Shown piece after piece: positions 1 through 6,379 of a stretch of DNA of 7,074 bases (the stretch's first letter is position 1; the number at the start of each line of letters is the position of its first letter). The position numbers and the translations under genes are program-made. The notes under the pieces are model-generated. The model did not search any database. It had not been told where the DNA came from and worked only from the letters and a program-made list of their open reading frames with translations. Source of the stretch: Actinomycetota bacterium (GTDB lineage Bacteria > Actinomycetota > Thermoleophilia > Gaiellales > Gaiellaceae); NCBI GenBank assembly GCA_013812265.1, contig JACCTQ010000089.1:1-7074 (forward strand), given 5' to 3'.

Positions 1-239
1 CGGACGCGATCGAGCGCCTGGCGCCCGGCATCGCGGAGGCACTGAGGGCGGACTCGATCGCAAAGACGCCGCACGGCCTGCTCTCCCGCGGGATCGCCGG
101 CACGCGAGGCCGAAGTCTGGTCGTCAACCTGCCTGGCTCCCCCGGTGGCTGTCGGGACGGGTTCGCCGTGCTGAGGCCGGCCCTCAAGCACGCGCTCGAG
201 CTGCTGGCCGACGAGCAGACCGCCCATGATCAGACCTGA
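1..239 (+). CDS. MoaB/Mog-type molybdenum cofactor biosynthesis protein, C-terminal part
   Basis: This is the 3' end of a gene read in the frame starting at base 3; 78 residues are visible before TGA at 237-239. The fragment carries TPHGLLSRG (fragment residues 22-30) and NLPGSPGG (42-49). These are hallmarks of the MoCF-binding domain shared by MogA and MoaB, the cytoplasmic proteins that adenylylate molybdopterin before molybdenum insertion. The final helix (LRPALKHALELL) also fits the family end. The N-terminal half lies outside the window, so MogA and MoaB cannot be told apart. The stop overlaps the next start by one base (TGATG), which suggests co-transcription with the prenyltransferase. 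No functional link between the two genes is obvious. Confidence 0.85.
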   Translation, partial: DAIERLAPGIAEALRADSIAKTPHGLLSRGIAGTRGRSLVVNLPGSPGGCRDGFAVLRPALKHALELLADEQTAHDQT

Positions 240-1096
240 TGCAGGCCGTAGCTACCTATTCTGGTCGGTTCGTCTCGCTGGTGAAGCTCGAGCACACGCT
301 GTTCGCTCTGCCGTTCGCGTACGTGGGGGCGTTCCTCGCCGTGGACGGCGCGCCCGGTGCCGGCGATCTCGTCTGGATCACCGTTGCGATGATCGGGGCT
401 CGCTCGGTGGCCATGGGATTGAACCGGCTCGTGGACGCGGGCATCGACGCCCGCAATCCGCGCACGGCCGGTCGCGAGCTGCCTCGGGGTCTCCTGCGTC
501 CGTGGCACGTGATCGCATTCTGCGCTGCGGCGCTCGCTCTCTTTCTCGTTGCCGTTTACCAGCTGGATCCAGTCGTCCGCTGGCTGTGGCCGATTCCGAT
601 CGCGGGTTTCGTGATCTACCCCTACCTCAAGCGGTGGACCTGGCTCAGCCACCTCTGGCTCGGGGCGGTCGACGGGCTCGCTCCGGTCGGCGCCTGGGTC
701 GCGATTACGGGAGAGCTCCCCTGGCAGGCGTGGGCACTCGGCGCAGCGGTGGCGGTCTGGATCGCGGGCTTCGACCTCTTCTACTCGCTGTTCGACGTTG
801 CGGTCGACCGAGAGCAAGGACTGCATTCGTGGGCGACACGATTCGGCGAGGTGGGCGTTTTCAACGGCGCACGGTTGCTGCACGCCGCGACGGTGGTGCT
901 GCTCGCCGGCGCCGGTGTCCGCCTGGACGTCGGGCTGTTCTACTGGCTTGGAGTCGCAGCGGTGGGCGCCCTCCTGGTTTACGAGCACTCGCTGCTTCGT
1001 CCCGGGGATCTTCGGCGACTCGACGCAGCGTTCTTCACCGTAAACGGCATCATCAGCGTGGTGTTCTTCGCCTTCGTCCTCGCCGACACGTTCTAG
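239..1096 (+). CDS. mqnP: UbiA-family 4-hydroxybenzoate polyprenyltransferase, MqnP-like
   Basis: This 285-residue integral membrane prenyltransferase probably joins a polyprenyl diphosphate to an aromatic acid during quinone synthesis. Both Mg-diphosphate-binding aspartate motifs of the UbiA superfamily are visible. The first is N62-RLV-D66-AGI-D70, followed by NPRTAGRELPRG. The second is D179-LFYSLF-D186-VAV-D190, followed by REQGLHS...RFG. The NPRTAxRxLPxG and REQGLHS stretches are typical of the subgroup tied to the futalosine menaquinone pathway (MqnP) rather than proteobacterial UbiA; that subgroup call is from memory of the family. About eight hydrophobic segments cover the chain and the length is normal. 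The ATG at 239 overlaps the preceding TGA and gives the expected KLEHTLFALPFA start region. No other menaquinone gene is in the window, so UbiA or another aromatic prenyltransferase remains possible. Confidence 0.82.
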   Translation: MQAVATYSGRFVSLVKLEHTLFALPFAYVGAFLAVDGAPGAGDLVWITVAMIGARSVAMGLNRLVDAGIDARNPRTAGRELPRGLLRPWHVIAFCAAALALFLVAVYQLDPVVRWLWPIPIAGFVIYPYLKRWTWLSHLWLGAVDGLAPVGAWVAITGELPWQAWALGAAVAVWIAGFDLFYSLFDVAVDREQGLHSWATRFGEVGVFNGARLLHAATVVLLAGAGVRLDVGLFYWLGVAAVGALLVYEHSLLRPGDLRRLDAAFFTVNGIISVVFFAFVLADTF

Positions 1097-1121
1097 CCGG
1101 GCTACTGGGAGGCGGGCGCTC

Positions 1122-1167
1122 TTGACACGGATTTGGCTCCCAGACGTGCGTGTTTCGGAAGTAGGAT
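1122..1167 (+). promoter_or_regulatory. Possible promoter region before the ccm-hem operon
   Basis: The 129-base gap between mqnP and ccmA (1097-1225) is the only sizeable gap before the packed ccm-hem genes. It contains a perfect -35-like TTGACA at 1122-1127 and a -10-like TAGGAT at 1162-1167. The two are 34 bases apart, too far to form one ordinary promoter, and no TANNNT lies 16-19 bases after TTGACA. The region is a reasonable place for the operon promoter, but the exact elements are not established. I see no convincing terminator in the gap. Confidence 0.22.
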
Positions 1168-1225
1168 CGATACCGGGTGGTGGTCCGGGGTGGCCCCAAA
1201 GCGAATCGACGCGGGTGGCCGGGCG

Positions 1226-1807
1226 ATGATCCAGGCGCGGGGTCTGGGCAAGCGGTTCGGCGACAAGCGCGTGCTCGCGGAGCTCGATTTCGAGGTCGCC
1301 GACGGCGACTTTCTCGTCGTGACCGGTCCGAACGGCTCGGGTAAGACGACGCTGCTTCGCCTCTGCGTCGGTCTCGCTGCGCCCACATCGGGCGAGCTCG
1401 ACATACCGGATCGCTCGCTGATCGGCTACCTCGGTCACGATCCGCTTGTGTATCGCGAGCTGACCGCGCTGGAGAATCTGAACCTCTACGGGCGTCTGTA
1501 CCGCATCCTGCAGCGGCGCGAGCGAATCGGGATGCTGCTCGAGCGATTTGGTCTGTGGGACGCTCGCAACGAGCGAACCGGGTCGCTTTCGCGCGGGATG
1601 CTCCAGCGGCTCGGTCTCTGCCGAACGCTGCTTCACGAGCCCGCTCTACTCGTTCTCGACGAGCCGTACAGCTCGCTCGACGCCGAGGGGGCGACACTGC
1701 TCGACAGTGAGCTTGCCGATCTCCGTCCCACGCGCACGCTCGTCGTCGCTACGCACGATCCCACCCGTGTCGCGCGGCTGGCGAGTGGTCGCCTCGCGCT
1801 CGCATGA
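1226..1807 (+). CDS. ccmA: CcmA, heme exporter ABC ATP-binding protein
   Basis: This is the cytoplasmic ATPase of the CcmABCD complex, which powers release of heme-loaded CcmE during system I cytochrome c maturation. The 193 residues form a single ABC domain. Walker A is GPNGSGKT (34-41), the signature is LSRGM (121-125), Walker B is LLVLDEP (141-147) with catalytic E146, the D-loop is SSLD (149-152) and the switch histidine is H177 (ATHD). The LSRGMLQRL form of the signature and GYLGHDPLVYRELTALENL-like Q-loop region are typical of CcmA; the Q-loop glutamine is replaced by D72. I chose ATG 1226 because it gives the compact MIQARGLGKRFG start usual for the family. In-frame TTG 1133 and GTG 1190 would add an unrelated N-terminal tail. 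The stop overlaps ccmB by four bases (ATGA). Confidence 0.92.
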   Translation: MIQARGLGKRFGDKRVLAELDFEVADGDFLVVTGPNGSGKTTLLRLCVGLAAPTSGELDIPDRSLIGYLGHDPLVYRELTALENLNLYGRLYRILQRRERIGMLLERFGLWDARNERTGSLSRGMLQRLGLCRTLLHEPALLVLDEPYSSLDAEGATLLDSELADLRPTRTLVVATHDPTRVARLASGRLALA

Positions 1808-2445
1808 GGCGCTACCTGGCCGACGCGGCGGTACTCGCGCGCAAGGACGTCCTGCTCGAGCTGCGCGGGCGCGAGACCCTCCCTGCCATGGTGCTCTTCG
1901 TGGTGTCCGCGCTCGTGGTCTTCCATTTCGCGCTCCCCGGAGAGCAGTCCCGGCTCGCTGCGCTCGGACTGCTCTGGGTCGCGATCCTCTTCACGGCCCT
2001 CCTCGGCCTCGGCCGAGCGTTCGTGGCCGAGCGCGAGCACCGGCTGCTCGACGGGCTCGTGCTCGCGCCCTGCGACCGCAGCGCGATCTGGCTCGGCAAG
2101 GTCGCGGCCACGTTCGTGTTCCTGCTGCTGGCGGAGGCGGTCGCGCTGCCTGCCTTCCAGTTGTTCTTCTCCGGCATCGACGGCCCCACGGTCGCCGCCG
2201 TTCTGCTCGCCGATGTGGGCATCTGCGCTGTCGGGACGCTGCTCGCCGCCATGGCGTCTGCCGGCCGGGCCCGCGAGCTGCTCCTGCCGCTGCTCTTCCT
2301 GCCGCTCGCGATACCGATCATGATCGGCGGCGTCGGCGCGGCCACGGTCGAGCATCCCGCCCGCTACCTGGGTTTCCTCGGCCTGTACGACGTGCTTTTC
2401 GCGATACTTGCCTGGGCGAGCTTTGAGTACGTCGTTACCGAATAA
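1804..2445 (+). CDS. ccmB: CcmB, heme exporter permease
   Basis: This 213-residue inner-membrane partner of CcmA has about six hydrophobic segments (near 26-44, 53-70, 99-121, 130-152, 160-180 and 189-207). The cytoplasmic loop carries the CcmB hallmark FVAEREHRLLDGLVLAPCDR (73-92), followed by SAIWLGK. The N-terminal ARKDVLLELRGRE is also typical of the family. Length matches the usual size of about 220 residues. Its ATG overlaps the ccmA TGA as ATGA, a sign of translational coupling that would keep the two ABC subunits in step. The complex works with CcmC and CcmD, both encoded directly downstream. Confidence 0.92.
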   Translation: MRRYLADAAVLARKDVLLELRGRETLPAMVLFVVSALVVFHFALPGEQSRLAALGLLWVAILFTALLGLGRAFVAEREHRLLDGLVLAPCDRSAIWLGKVAATFVFLLLAEAVALPAFQLFFSGIDGPTVAAVLLADVGICAVGTLLAAMASAGRARELLLPLLFLPLAIPIMIGGVGAATVEHPARYLGFLGLYDVLFAILAWASFEYVVTE

Positions 2446-2447
2446 CC

Positions 2448-2453
2448 GAGGTG
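2448..2453 (+). promoter_or_regulatory. Ribosome binding site for ccmC
   Basis: GAGGTG lies four bases (from its GAGG core) before ATG 2456 and just after the ccmB stop at 2443-2445. It is one of the better Shine-Dalgarno matches in the window. It favours ATG 2456 over the in-frame TTG codons at 2408 and 2423 as the ccmC start. Confidence 0.6.
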
Positions 2454-2455
2454 TC

Positions 2456-3112
2456 ATGTTCGCGGCGGCGGCGTTGCTGTTGCTCGTCTCCGGCATGACG
2501 CTCGCCCTGTACTGGGCCCCGGAGGACGTGGATCAGGGGTTCAGCCAGAAGATCTTCTACATCCACGTGCCGGTAGCGCTGACCGCGTACGCCTGTTTCG
2601 GGTGGGGCGCCTGGAAGGCGCTCCGGCTGTTGTGGAAGCGGGAGCAGCGCTACGACCTCGAAAGCTACACCGCCATTCACATGGGCACGATCTTCGGCTT
2701 GCTGACACTCGTGACAGGGTCGATCTGGGCGAAGATTTCCTGGAACATCTGGTGGAGCTGGGGAGAGCGCCAGCTCGTCCTGTTCCTCATCCTCTTCCTC
2801 TTCTACTCGGCCTACTTCATGCTGCGCTACTCCATCGATCCAGGACCACAACGGGCGAACCTCTCTGCGGTCTACGCGCTCTTCGGCGTTGCACTGATCC
2901 CTGTCAGCTTCCTGGCCATCCGCATCGCGGGCACGCTCTACCACCCCGCCGTCTTCAAACGCGACGGACCCGACATGACCGGGGAGATGTTCGCCGCCTT
3001 CTGTGTGTGTTTCGGCGGGATGCTTGCCCTGGCCGCAGCGCTGTACGCCAACGAACTCACGGGCAAGCGGCTGGACGAGCGCCTGCGGGATCTGCGAGAG
3101 GCGCTGGCTTGA
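2456..3112 (+). CDS. ccmC: CcmC, heme lyase/heme delivery membrane protein
   Basis: CcmC binds heme at the outer face of the membrane through a tryptophan-rich segment and two histidines, and loads it onto CcmE. The 218-residue chain has about six membrane spans and belongs to the CcmF/CcsA/CcmC superfamily. H37 (QKIFYIHVPVA) and H163 (TLYHPAVF) match the two conserved axial histidines. The tryptophan-rich segment is at 88-107: GSIWAKISW, then IWWSW, with G103 where the canonical motif has aspartate (WWxWD). That substitution is unusual in my recollection of the family. Start ATG 2456 has a good Shine-Dalgarno. TTG 2423 would add 11 residues and TTG 2408 would add 16, both overlapping ccmB, and neither can be excluded. 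The stop overlaps ccmD by four bases. Confidence 0.9.
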   Translation: MFAAAALLLLVSGMTLALYWAPEDVDQGFSQKIFYIHVPVALTAYACFGWGAWKALRLLWKREQRYDLESYTAIHMGTIFGLLTLVTGSIWAKISWNIWWSWGERQLVLFLILFLFYSAYFMLRYSIDPGPQRANLSAVYALFGVALIPVSFLAIRIAGTLYHPAVFKRDGPDMTGEMFAAFCVCFGGMLALAAALYANELTGKRLDERLRDLREALA

Positions 3113-3282
3113 CGAGCGCGGAGAAGTACGTGCTCGCGGCCTATCTCGTGGTGTTCGCAGCCGTTCTCGTGTACGTGCTCATTTTTGCGGCCAAGCTGGC
3201 GCGCCTCGAGCGTGAGATCTCCCAGCTCGCGGACATAGCTCGGGGAAACAAAGAGGTTCACCCGGGGAGGACTAGTGGCTGA
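3109..3282 (+). CDS. ccmD: CcmD-like small heme exporter subunit
   Basis: This 57-residue gene is easy to miss because it starts with TTG inside the ccmC stop (TTGA overlap). Residues 5-10 read EKYVLA; a single membrane span follows (about 7-28), then a basic, coiled tail beginning KLARLEREISQL (29-40). A short N-out helix with YVxxAY and a charged cytoplasmic tail is the normal design of CcmD, which holds CcmC to CcmAB and is needed to release holo-CcmE. Position directly after ccmC supports the call. It overlaps the next gene by eight bases and contains that gene's ribosome binding site. I found no stronger start codon in frame; the protein is too short for motif-based certainty. Confidence 0.78.
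   Translation: MTSAEKYVLAAYLVVFAAVLVYVLIFAAKLARLEREISQLADIARGNKEVHPGRTSG
3264..3270 (+). promoter_or_regulatory. Ribosome binding site for the CcsA/HemX-like gene
   Basis: GGGGAGG lies four bases before the GTG start at 3275, inside the 3' end of ccmD. It supports GTG as the start and suggests that translation of this gene depends less on coupling than its neighbours. Confidence 0.6.
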
Positions 3283-4066
3283 GCTGCTGTTCTGGCCTGC
3301 CCTCGTCGCCTATGCCGAGGCCGCCGTTGCCTTTTGGGGTAACGCTCGTCGCCCGGGAACATACGGGCTACTCGGGACCTGGGGCGTGCGCCTCGGCTGG
3401 CTCGCCCAGACCGGCCTGCTCGCCGCGCAGGCCGTTCGCGCCAACGGGTTTCCGTGGGACACATGGGCCGGCTCGCTGAACCTCTTCGTATGGCTGCTCG
3501 TCGGTGCCTATCTCATCTGGGGTTGCCAGGCCCGCTTCCGGCTGCTCGGTCTCGGCGTGATGCCGCTCGTCTTCGGGCTGCTCCTGCTCGCGTGGGCCGG
3601 GGGCGGTACGGCGGTGGGTAGCGAGAGCAGGTACTCGGACCTCTTCCTCGTTCTCCACGTGGGGTTCGTTCTCGCCGCCTTCGCCGGCTTCACGCTCGCC
3701 GCGGCCCTGTCGGGGCTCTATCTCTGGCAGGAGCACCAGCTCAAGCGCCACGAAGGAGCGCGCATGCTTCGGCTCCGAGCGCCGTCGCTCGTCTCGCTCG
3801 ACACCCTGGCGGGCCGAACGATCGCTGTCGCCCTGCCGGCTCTGACCCTGGGCATCGGCGCCGGCCTCGCTCGCCTGGCTTCCGACGGCGGAGGGCTGGA
3901 CCCGCTCATGATCTTCACCGGCTTGGCCTGGCTCATCTATGCCGTATTCCTCGTCGTCCGCTACGGGCTGGGCTGGCACGGACGAAGGGCGGCCGTCCTC
4001 GCCCTGCTCGGCTTCGTCCTCGTAATCCTGGTGCGGGTCGGGCTGCCCGTGACCCATTTCAGCTAG
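3275..4066 (+). CDS. CcsA/HemX-family cytochrome c assembly membrane protein
   Basis: This 263-residue protein has about eight hydrophobic segments and belongs to the CcsA/CcmC/HemX heme-handling superfamily. Family traits are NGFPWDTWAGSLNLFVW (57-73, the xFPxxxxxESL-type motif), H128 in LVLHVGFVLAAFAG, WLIYAVFLVVR (219-229), the late GWHGRRAAVLALLGF (233-247) and a C-terminal histidine (H261). The tryptophan-rich WWD segment of true CcsA is missing: only GGGLDP (205-210) stands where WGxxWxWDPKE would be. That and its position directly before hemA point to HemX, a membrane protein that in Bacillus lowers HemA levels. The gene order places it between heme export (ccmABCD) and the first enzyme of heme synthesis. 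A role in cytochrome c assembly cannot be excluded. Start is GTG with a strong Shine-Dalgarno. Confidence 0.78.
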   Translation: MAELLFWPALVAYAEAAVAFWGNARRPGTYGLLGTWGVRLGWLAQTGLLAAQAVRANGFPWDTWAGSLNLFVWLLVGAYLIWGCQARFRLLGLGVMPLVFGLLLLAWAGGGTAVGSESRYSDLFLVLHVGFVLAAFAGFTLAAALSGLYLWQEHQLKRHEGARMLRLRAPSLVSLDTLAGRTIAVALPALTLGIGAGLARLASDGGGLDPLMIFTGLAWLIYAVFLVVRYGLGWHGRRAAVLALLGFVLVILVRVGLPVTHFS

Positions 4067-4069
4067 CGC

Positions 4070-5344
4070 ATGCGACTCGTAGTCGTCGGCATCTCACACC
4101 ACAAGGCCCCGGTCGAGCTGCGGGAGCTGGTGGCGCTCGAGTCCACGCAGGCGGCACGGCTCGCGGCCGAGCTCGCCGAGGACGGTGAGGCGGTTTGCCT
4201 CTCGACCTGCAACCGAACCGAGCTCTACCTGGCGGGTCAAGACGGTGCGGCGGCGGAAGCTCGTGCGGTCGAGGCCCTCGTGCGCCTGAGCGACGCCCGC
4301 GAAGCGGAGCTGACACCGTTCCTCTATCGCCTGAGTGACGACGAGGCGGCGCTCCATCTCTTCCGGGTGTCAGCTGGGCTCGACTCCATGGTTCCGGGGG
4401 AGGGAGAGATCCTGGGGCAGGTGCGCGCGGCCTACGAGGCGGGCGTGACAGGACCCCTGCTCGACCGGGCGTTTCGTCAGGCTCTCCACGCCGGCCGGAA
4501 GGCGCGCAGCGAGACCGGCATCGGCGAGCACCCGGCGTCGGTCGCGTCGGTCGCCGCCGCGCTCGCGGAGCAGGTCTTCGATGACATACGGAACCGGCGA
4601 GTGCTTCTGATCGGCGCCGGAAAGACGGGGGAATCCACGGCTCGCAACTTCGTCTCGCGCGGTGCGGCGGTTTCGGTGGTCGCCAACCGGACGCCCGAGC
4701 GGGCGCGGGAGCTCGCGGACAGGTTCGGTGGGCAGCCCGTTGCTCTGGAGGACGTCGAACGGGAGCTCGAACGGGCAGACGTCGTCGTCTCCTCGACCAG
4801 CTCGCGCGGCTTCGTCCTTGCCCGCGAGCAGGTCGAGCGCGCTGTTCGTGCCCGCCGAGGCCGACCTCTCTTCCTCATAGACATCGCGGTTCCACGCGAC
4901 CTGGATCCCGCGATCAACGATCTGGAAGGCTGCTATCTCTACAACATCGACGACCTGCAGGCCGTGGTGGTCGAGAACGTGGCGGCCAGGATGCGTCACG
5001 CGGCTCGCGCCGAGGCGATCGTCGCGAGCGAGGCAGAACGCTTCCGGCTCTGGAGGGCCTCGCTCGAGGTCGTCCCGGCAATCGCTTCGCTGCGCGCGCG
5101 CGCCGAGCAGATCCGTGCAGCGGAGCTCGCGAAGGCAGAGACTCGGCTCGGGCGACTGTCCGACGGTGAGCGCGAGACGGTCGAGTCGCTGACAGCGCAG
5201 ATCGTCAACAAGCTCCTTCACCTGCCCACGGTGCGCATGAAAGAGGCCGCGGCGGCTCCGGACGGCGTCGTCTATGCGGACGCCTTGCGACATCTGTTCG
5301 GGCTGGGTGACGATCGTGCTCCTGAGAATCGGCAGCCGCGGTAG
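4070..5344 (+). CDS. hemA: Glutamyl-tRNA reductase
   Basis: HemA reduces glutamyl-tRNA(Glu) with NADPH to glutamate-1-semialdehyde, the first committed step of the C5 route to heme. All three domains are present in 424 residues, a normal length. The catalytic domain has GISHHKAP (7-14), the nucleophile C47 in LSTCNRTE (44-51), and SMVPGEGEILGQV (106-118). The NADPH domain has VLLIGAGKTGE (178-188) and ANRTPERA (205-212). Next come IDIAVPRDLDP (270-280) and YNIDDL (291-296). The C-terminal dimerisation helix includes IVNKLLHLPTVRMKE (378-392). ATG lies three bases after the preceding stop and has no clear Shine-Dalgarno, so it probably relies on coupling. The 3' end overlaps hemC by 29 bases. 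Confidence 0.96.
   Translation: MRLVVVGISHHKAPVELRELVALESTQAARLAAELAEDGEAVCLSTCNRTELYLAGQDGAAAEARAVEALVRLSDAREAELTPFLYRLSDDEAALHLFRVSAGLDSMVPGEGEILGQVRAAYEAGVTGPLLDRAFRQALHAGRKARSETGIGEHPASVASVAAALAEQVFDDIRNRRVLLIGAGKTGESTARNFVSRGAAVSVVANRTPERARELADRFGGQPVALEDVERELERADVVVSSTSSRGFVLAREQVERAVRARRGRPLFLIDIAVPRDLDPAINDLEGCYLYNIDDLQAVVVENVAARMRHAARAEAIVASEAERFRLWRASLEVVPAIASLRARAEQIRAAELAKAETRLGRLSDGERETVESLTAQIVNKLLHLPTVRMKEAAAAPDGVVYADALRHLFGLGDDRAPENRQPR
5305..5310 (+). promoter_or_regulatory. Ribosome binding site deciding the hemC start
   Basis: GGGTGA lies inside hemA, five bases before GTG 5316. This spacing supports GTG 5316 as the hemC start rather than the upstream in-frame ATG 5274 or GTG 5307. 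Confidence 0.5.
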
Positions 5345-6146
5345 TCGGCTCGCGCTCGCCCAGGCCGAGGTTGCGGCCGGGCGGCTACGCGGGCCGGGGA
5401 TCGAGATCGCACTCGTGCCCATCACCACCGTGGGCGACCGCGACCGCACGAAGCCCTTCGGTCAGATCGGGGAGCGCGGTGTCTTCGTGAAGGAGCTCGA
5501 GGAGGCTCTGCTCGGCGGTCGCATCGACCTGGCCGTGCACTCCGCGAAGGACATGACCTCGAGCGATACCGATGGGCTCAGCGTGGGCGCCTACCTGCCT
5601 CGCGACGACCCGCGGGACGCGCTTTGCGGAGCCGAGCGGCTGTGGCCTGGCATGCGGGTCGGAACCGCCTCGGCTCGTCGGCGGGCCCAGCTGCTCGCGG
5701 CCGAGCCCGATCTCTCGGTGGAGCCGCTCCGGGGAAACATCGATACTCGTCTACGGAAGCGCGGCGAGCGGCGTCTGGACGCGATCGTGCTCGCCGCCTG
5801 CGGCCTCGACCGCCTCGGTCTGGCCAGCGAGATCGGCCGCCGTTTCGAGCCGGAGGAGCTCCTGCCCGAGGCAGGCCAGGGAGCGCTCGCCCTCCAGGTG
5901 CGCGAGGGCGAGGAGGAGCTGGTGGCCCGGGAGGACGACGCCGAGACTCGCAGGCGGGTCGAGGCGGAGCGCGCGTGCATCTTCTCCATCGGCGGAGGGT
6001 GTCTTGCTCCAGCGGCCGCATACCACGACGGGGACGCCTTGACGGCGCTCGTGGCCGACGAAGACGGCCGGTGGGTCGAACGCCGGCGGGGCCGAGATCC
6101 GAGGCAGGTCGCCGAAGAGCTCCTCGCCGCCGTCGCCGCGGCCTGA
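5316..6146 (+). CDS. hemC: Porphobilinogen deaminase (hydroxymethylbilane synthase)
   Basis: HemC links four porphobilinogens into hydroxymethylbilane. From GTG 5316 the chain is 276 residues and opens with the usual RIGSRGSRLALAQ. Catalytic D79 is in DLAVHSAKDM (71-80). The cofactor- and substrate-binding arginines are in GTASARRRAQL (116-126) and PLRGNIDTRL (137-146). LPEAGQGALA (183-192) is family-typical. The dipyrromethane cofactor is attached to C229 in GGGCLAP. Only 47 residues follow that cysteine, against about 70 in E. coli, so domain 3 is compact; no frameshift is evident. The start lies inside hemA, a 29-base overlap. The stop TGA (6144-6146) shares its last two bases with the left inverted repeat of the element that follows, so the protein end itself appears undamaged. 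Confidence 0.94.
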   Translation: MLLRIGSRGSRLALAQAEVAAGRLRGPGIEIALVPITTVGDRDRTKPFGQIGERGVFVKELEEALLGGRIDLAVHSAKDMTSSDTDGLSVGAYLPRDDPRDALCGAERLWPGMRVGTASARRRAQLLAAEPDLSVEPLRGNIDTRLRKRGERRLDAIVLAACGLDRLGLASEIGRRFEPEELLPEAGQGALALQVREGEEELVAREDDAETRRRVEAERACIFSIGGGCLAPAAAYHDGDALTALVADEDGRWVERRRGRDPRQVAEELLAAVAAA

Positions 6147-6160
6147 TGCTTGACCGGAAA
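6145..6160 (+). repeat. Left terminal inverted repeat, 16 bp
   Basis: GATGCTTGACCGGAAA is the exact reverse complement of 6460-6475. The first two bases are also the last two of the hemC stop codon, and the ATG at 6146 sits within it. The match ends cleanly on both sides: positions 6144/6476 and 6161/6459 do not pair. Confidence 0.9.
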
Positions 6161-6216
6161 TTTCCACGAGCCGGATGGCGGCCTCGACACGGCACCGGAA
6201 CGTCGCCCTCGCCCAT

Positions 6217-6237
6217 GACAAGGGATCCTGCCTTGTC
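6217..6237 (+). repeat. Hairpin GACAAGG...CCTTGTC in the left arm
   Basis: A perfect 7-bp stem (6217-6223 with 6231-6237) encloses a 7-base loop. It lies in the part of the left arm that has no counterpart in the right arm. No T-tract follows, so it is not a typical intrinsic terminator. Confidence 0.55.
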
Positions 6238-6262
6238 CGCGGACGAGTGCGGCGCCCGGCTG

Positions 6263-6314
6263 AGAACCCGTTTCAAAACGAAGCCTTGTGCCGTCGGGCC
6301 GCGCTGGACGACGC
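6263..6314 (+). repeat. Left arm of the inner imperfect inverted repeat
   Basis: These 52 bases match the reverse complement of 6380-6429 at 39 of 50 aligned positions with one 2-base gap. Exact blocks include AGAAC, GAAGC, CGTC and GCGCTGG. Nine of the eleven mismatches are transitions. Together with the outer repeats this makes the element a nested palindrome. Confidence 0.75.
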
Positions 6315-6339
6315 CATGCCGCGTCCTCGGTCGCTTACA

Positions 6340-6366
6340 CGTGCACCGGCGTCCGCCCTCTGCACG
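6340..6366 (+). repeat. Central hairpin of the element
   Basis: CGTGCA (6340-6345) pairs with TGCACG (6361-6366) around a 15-base loop, which itself could form a small GGC/GCC stem. It sits near the symmetry centre of the inner inverted repeat. Confidence 0.45.
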
Positions 6367-6379
6367 ACGTCGTTGCCTC

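Noticed and set aside
1094..1104. TAGCCGGGCTA palindrome at the mqnP stop as a terminator
   Set aside because: Only a four-pair stem with a 3-base loop can form and no T-tract follows.
1133..1225. N-terminal extension of CcmA from TTG 1133 or GTG 1190
   Set aside because: The added residues do not resemble CcmA, which normally begins a few residues before the first strand, as given by ATG 1226.
230..1636. Long minus-strand open frame (468 codons) opposite mqnP and ccmA
   Set aside because: Composition is a charged, low-complexity mirror of GC-rich genes on the other strand. It crosses two well-supported genes and has no recognisable domain.
1548..2426. Plus-strand open frame of 292 codons over ccmA and ccmB
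   Set aside because: Alternative frame of genes with clear motifs; Arg/Ala-rich sequence without domain features.
6150..6155. TTGACC within both terminal repeats as inward-facing promoters
   Set aside because: No -10-like hexamer lies 16-19 bases inside either end, so a promoter is not supported.
6217..6237. Hairpin after hemC as an intrinsic terminator
   Set aside because: It lacks a following T-run, and hemD directly downstream is expected to be co-transcribed.
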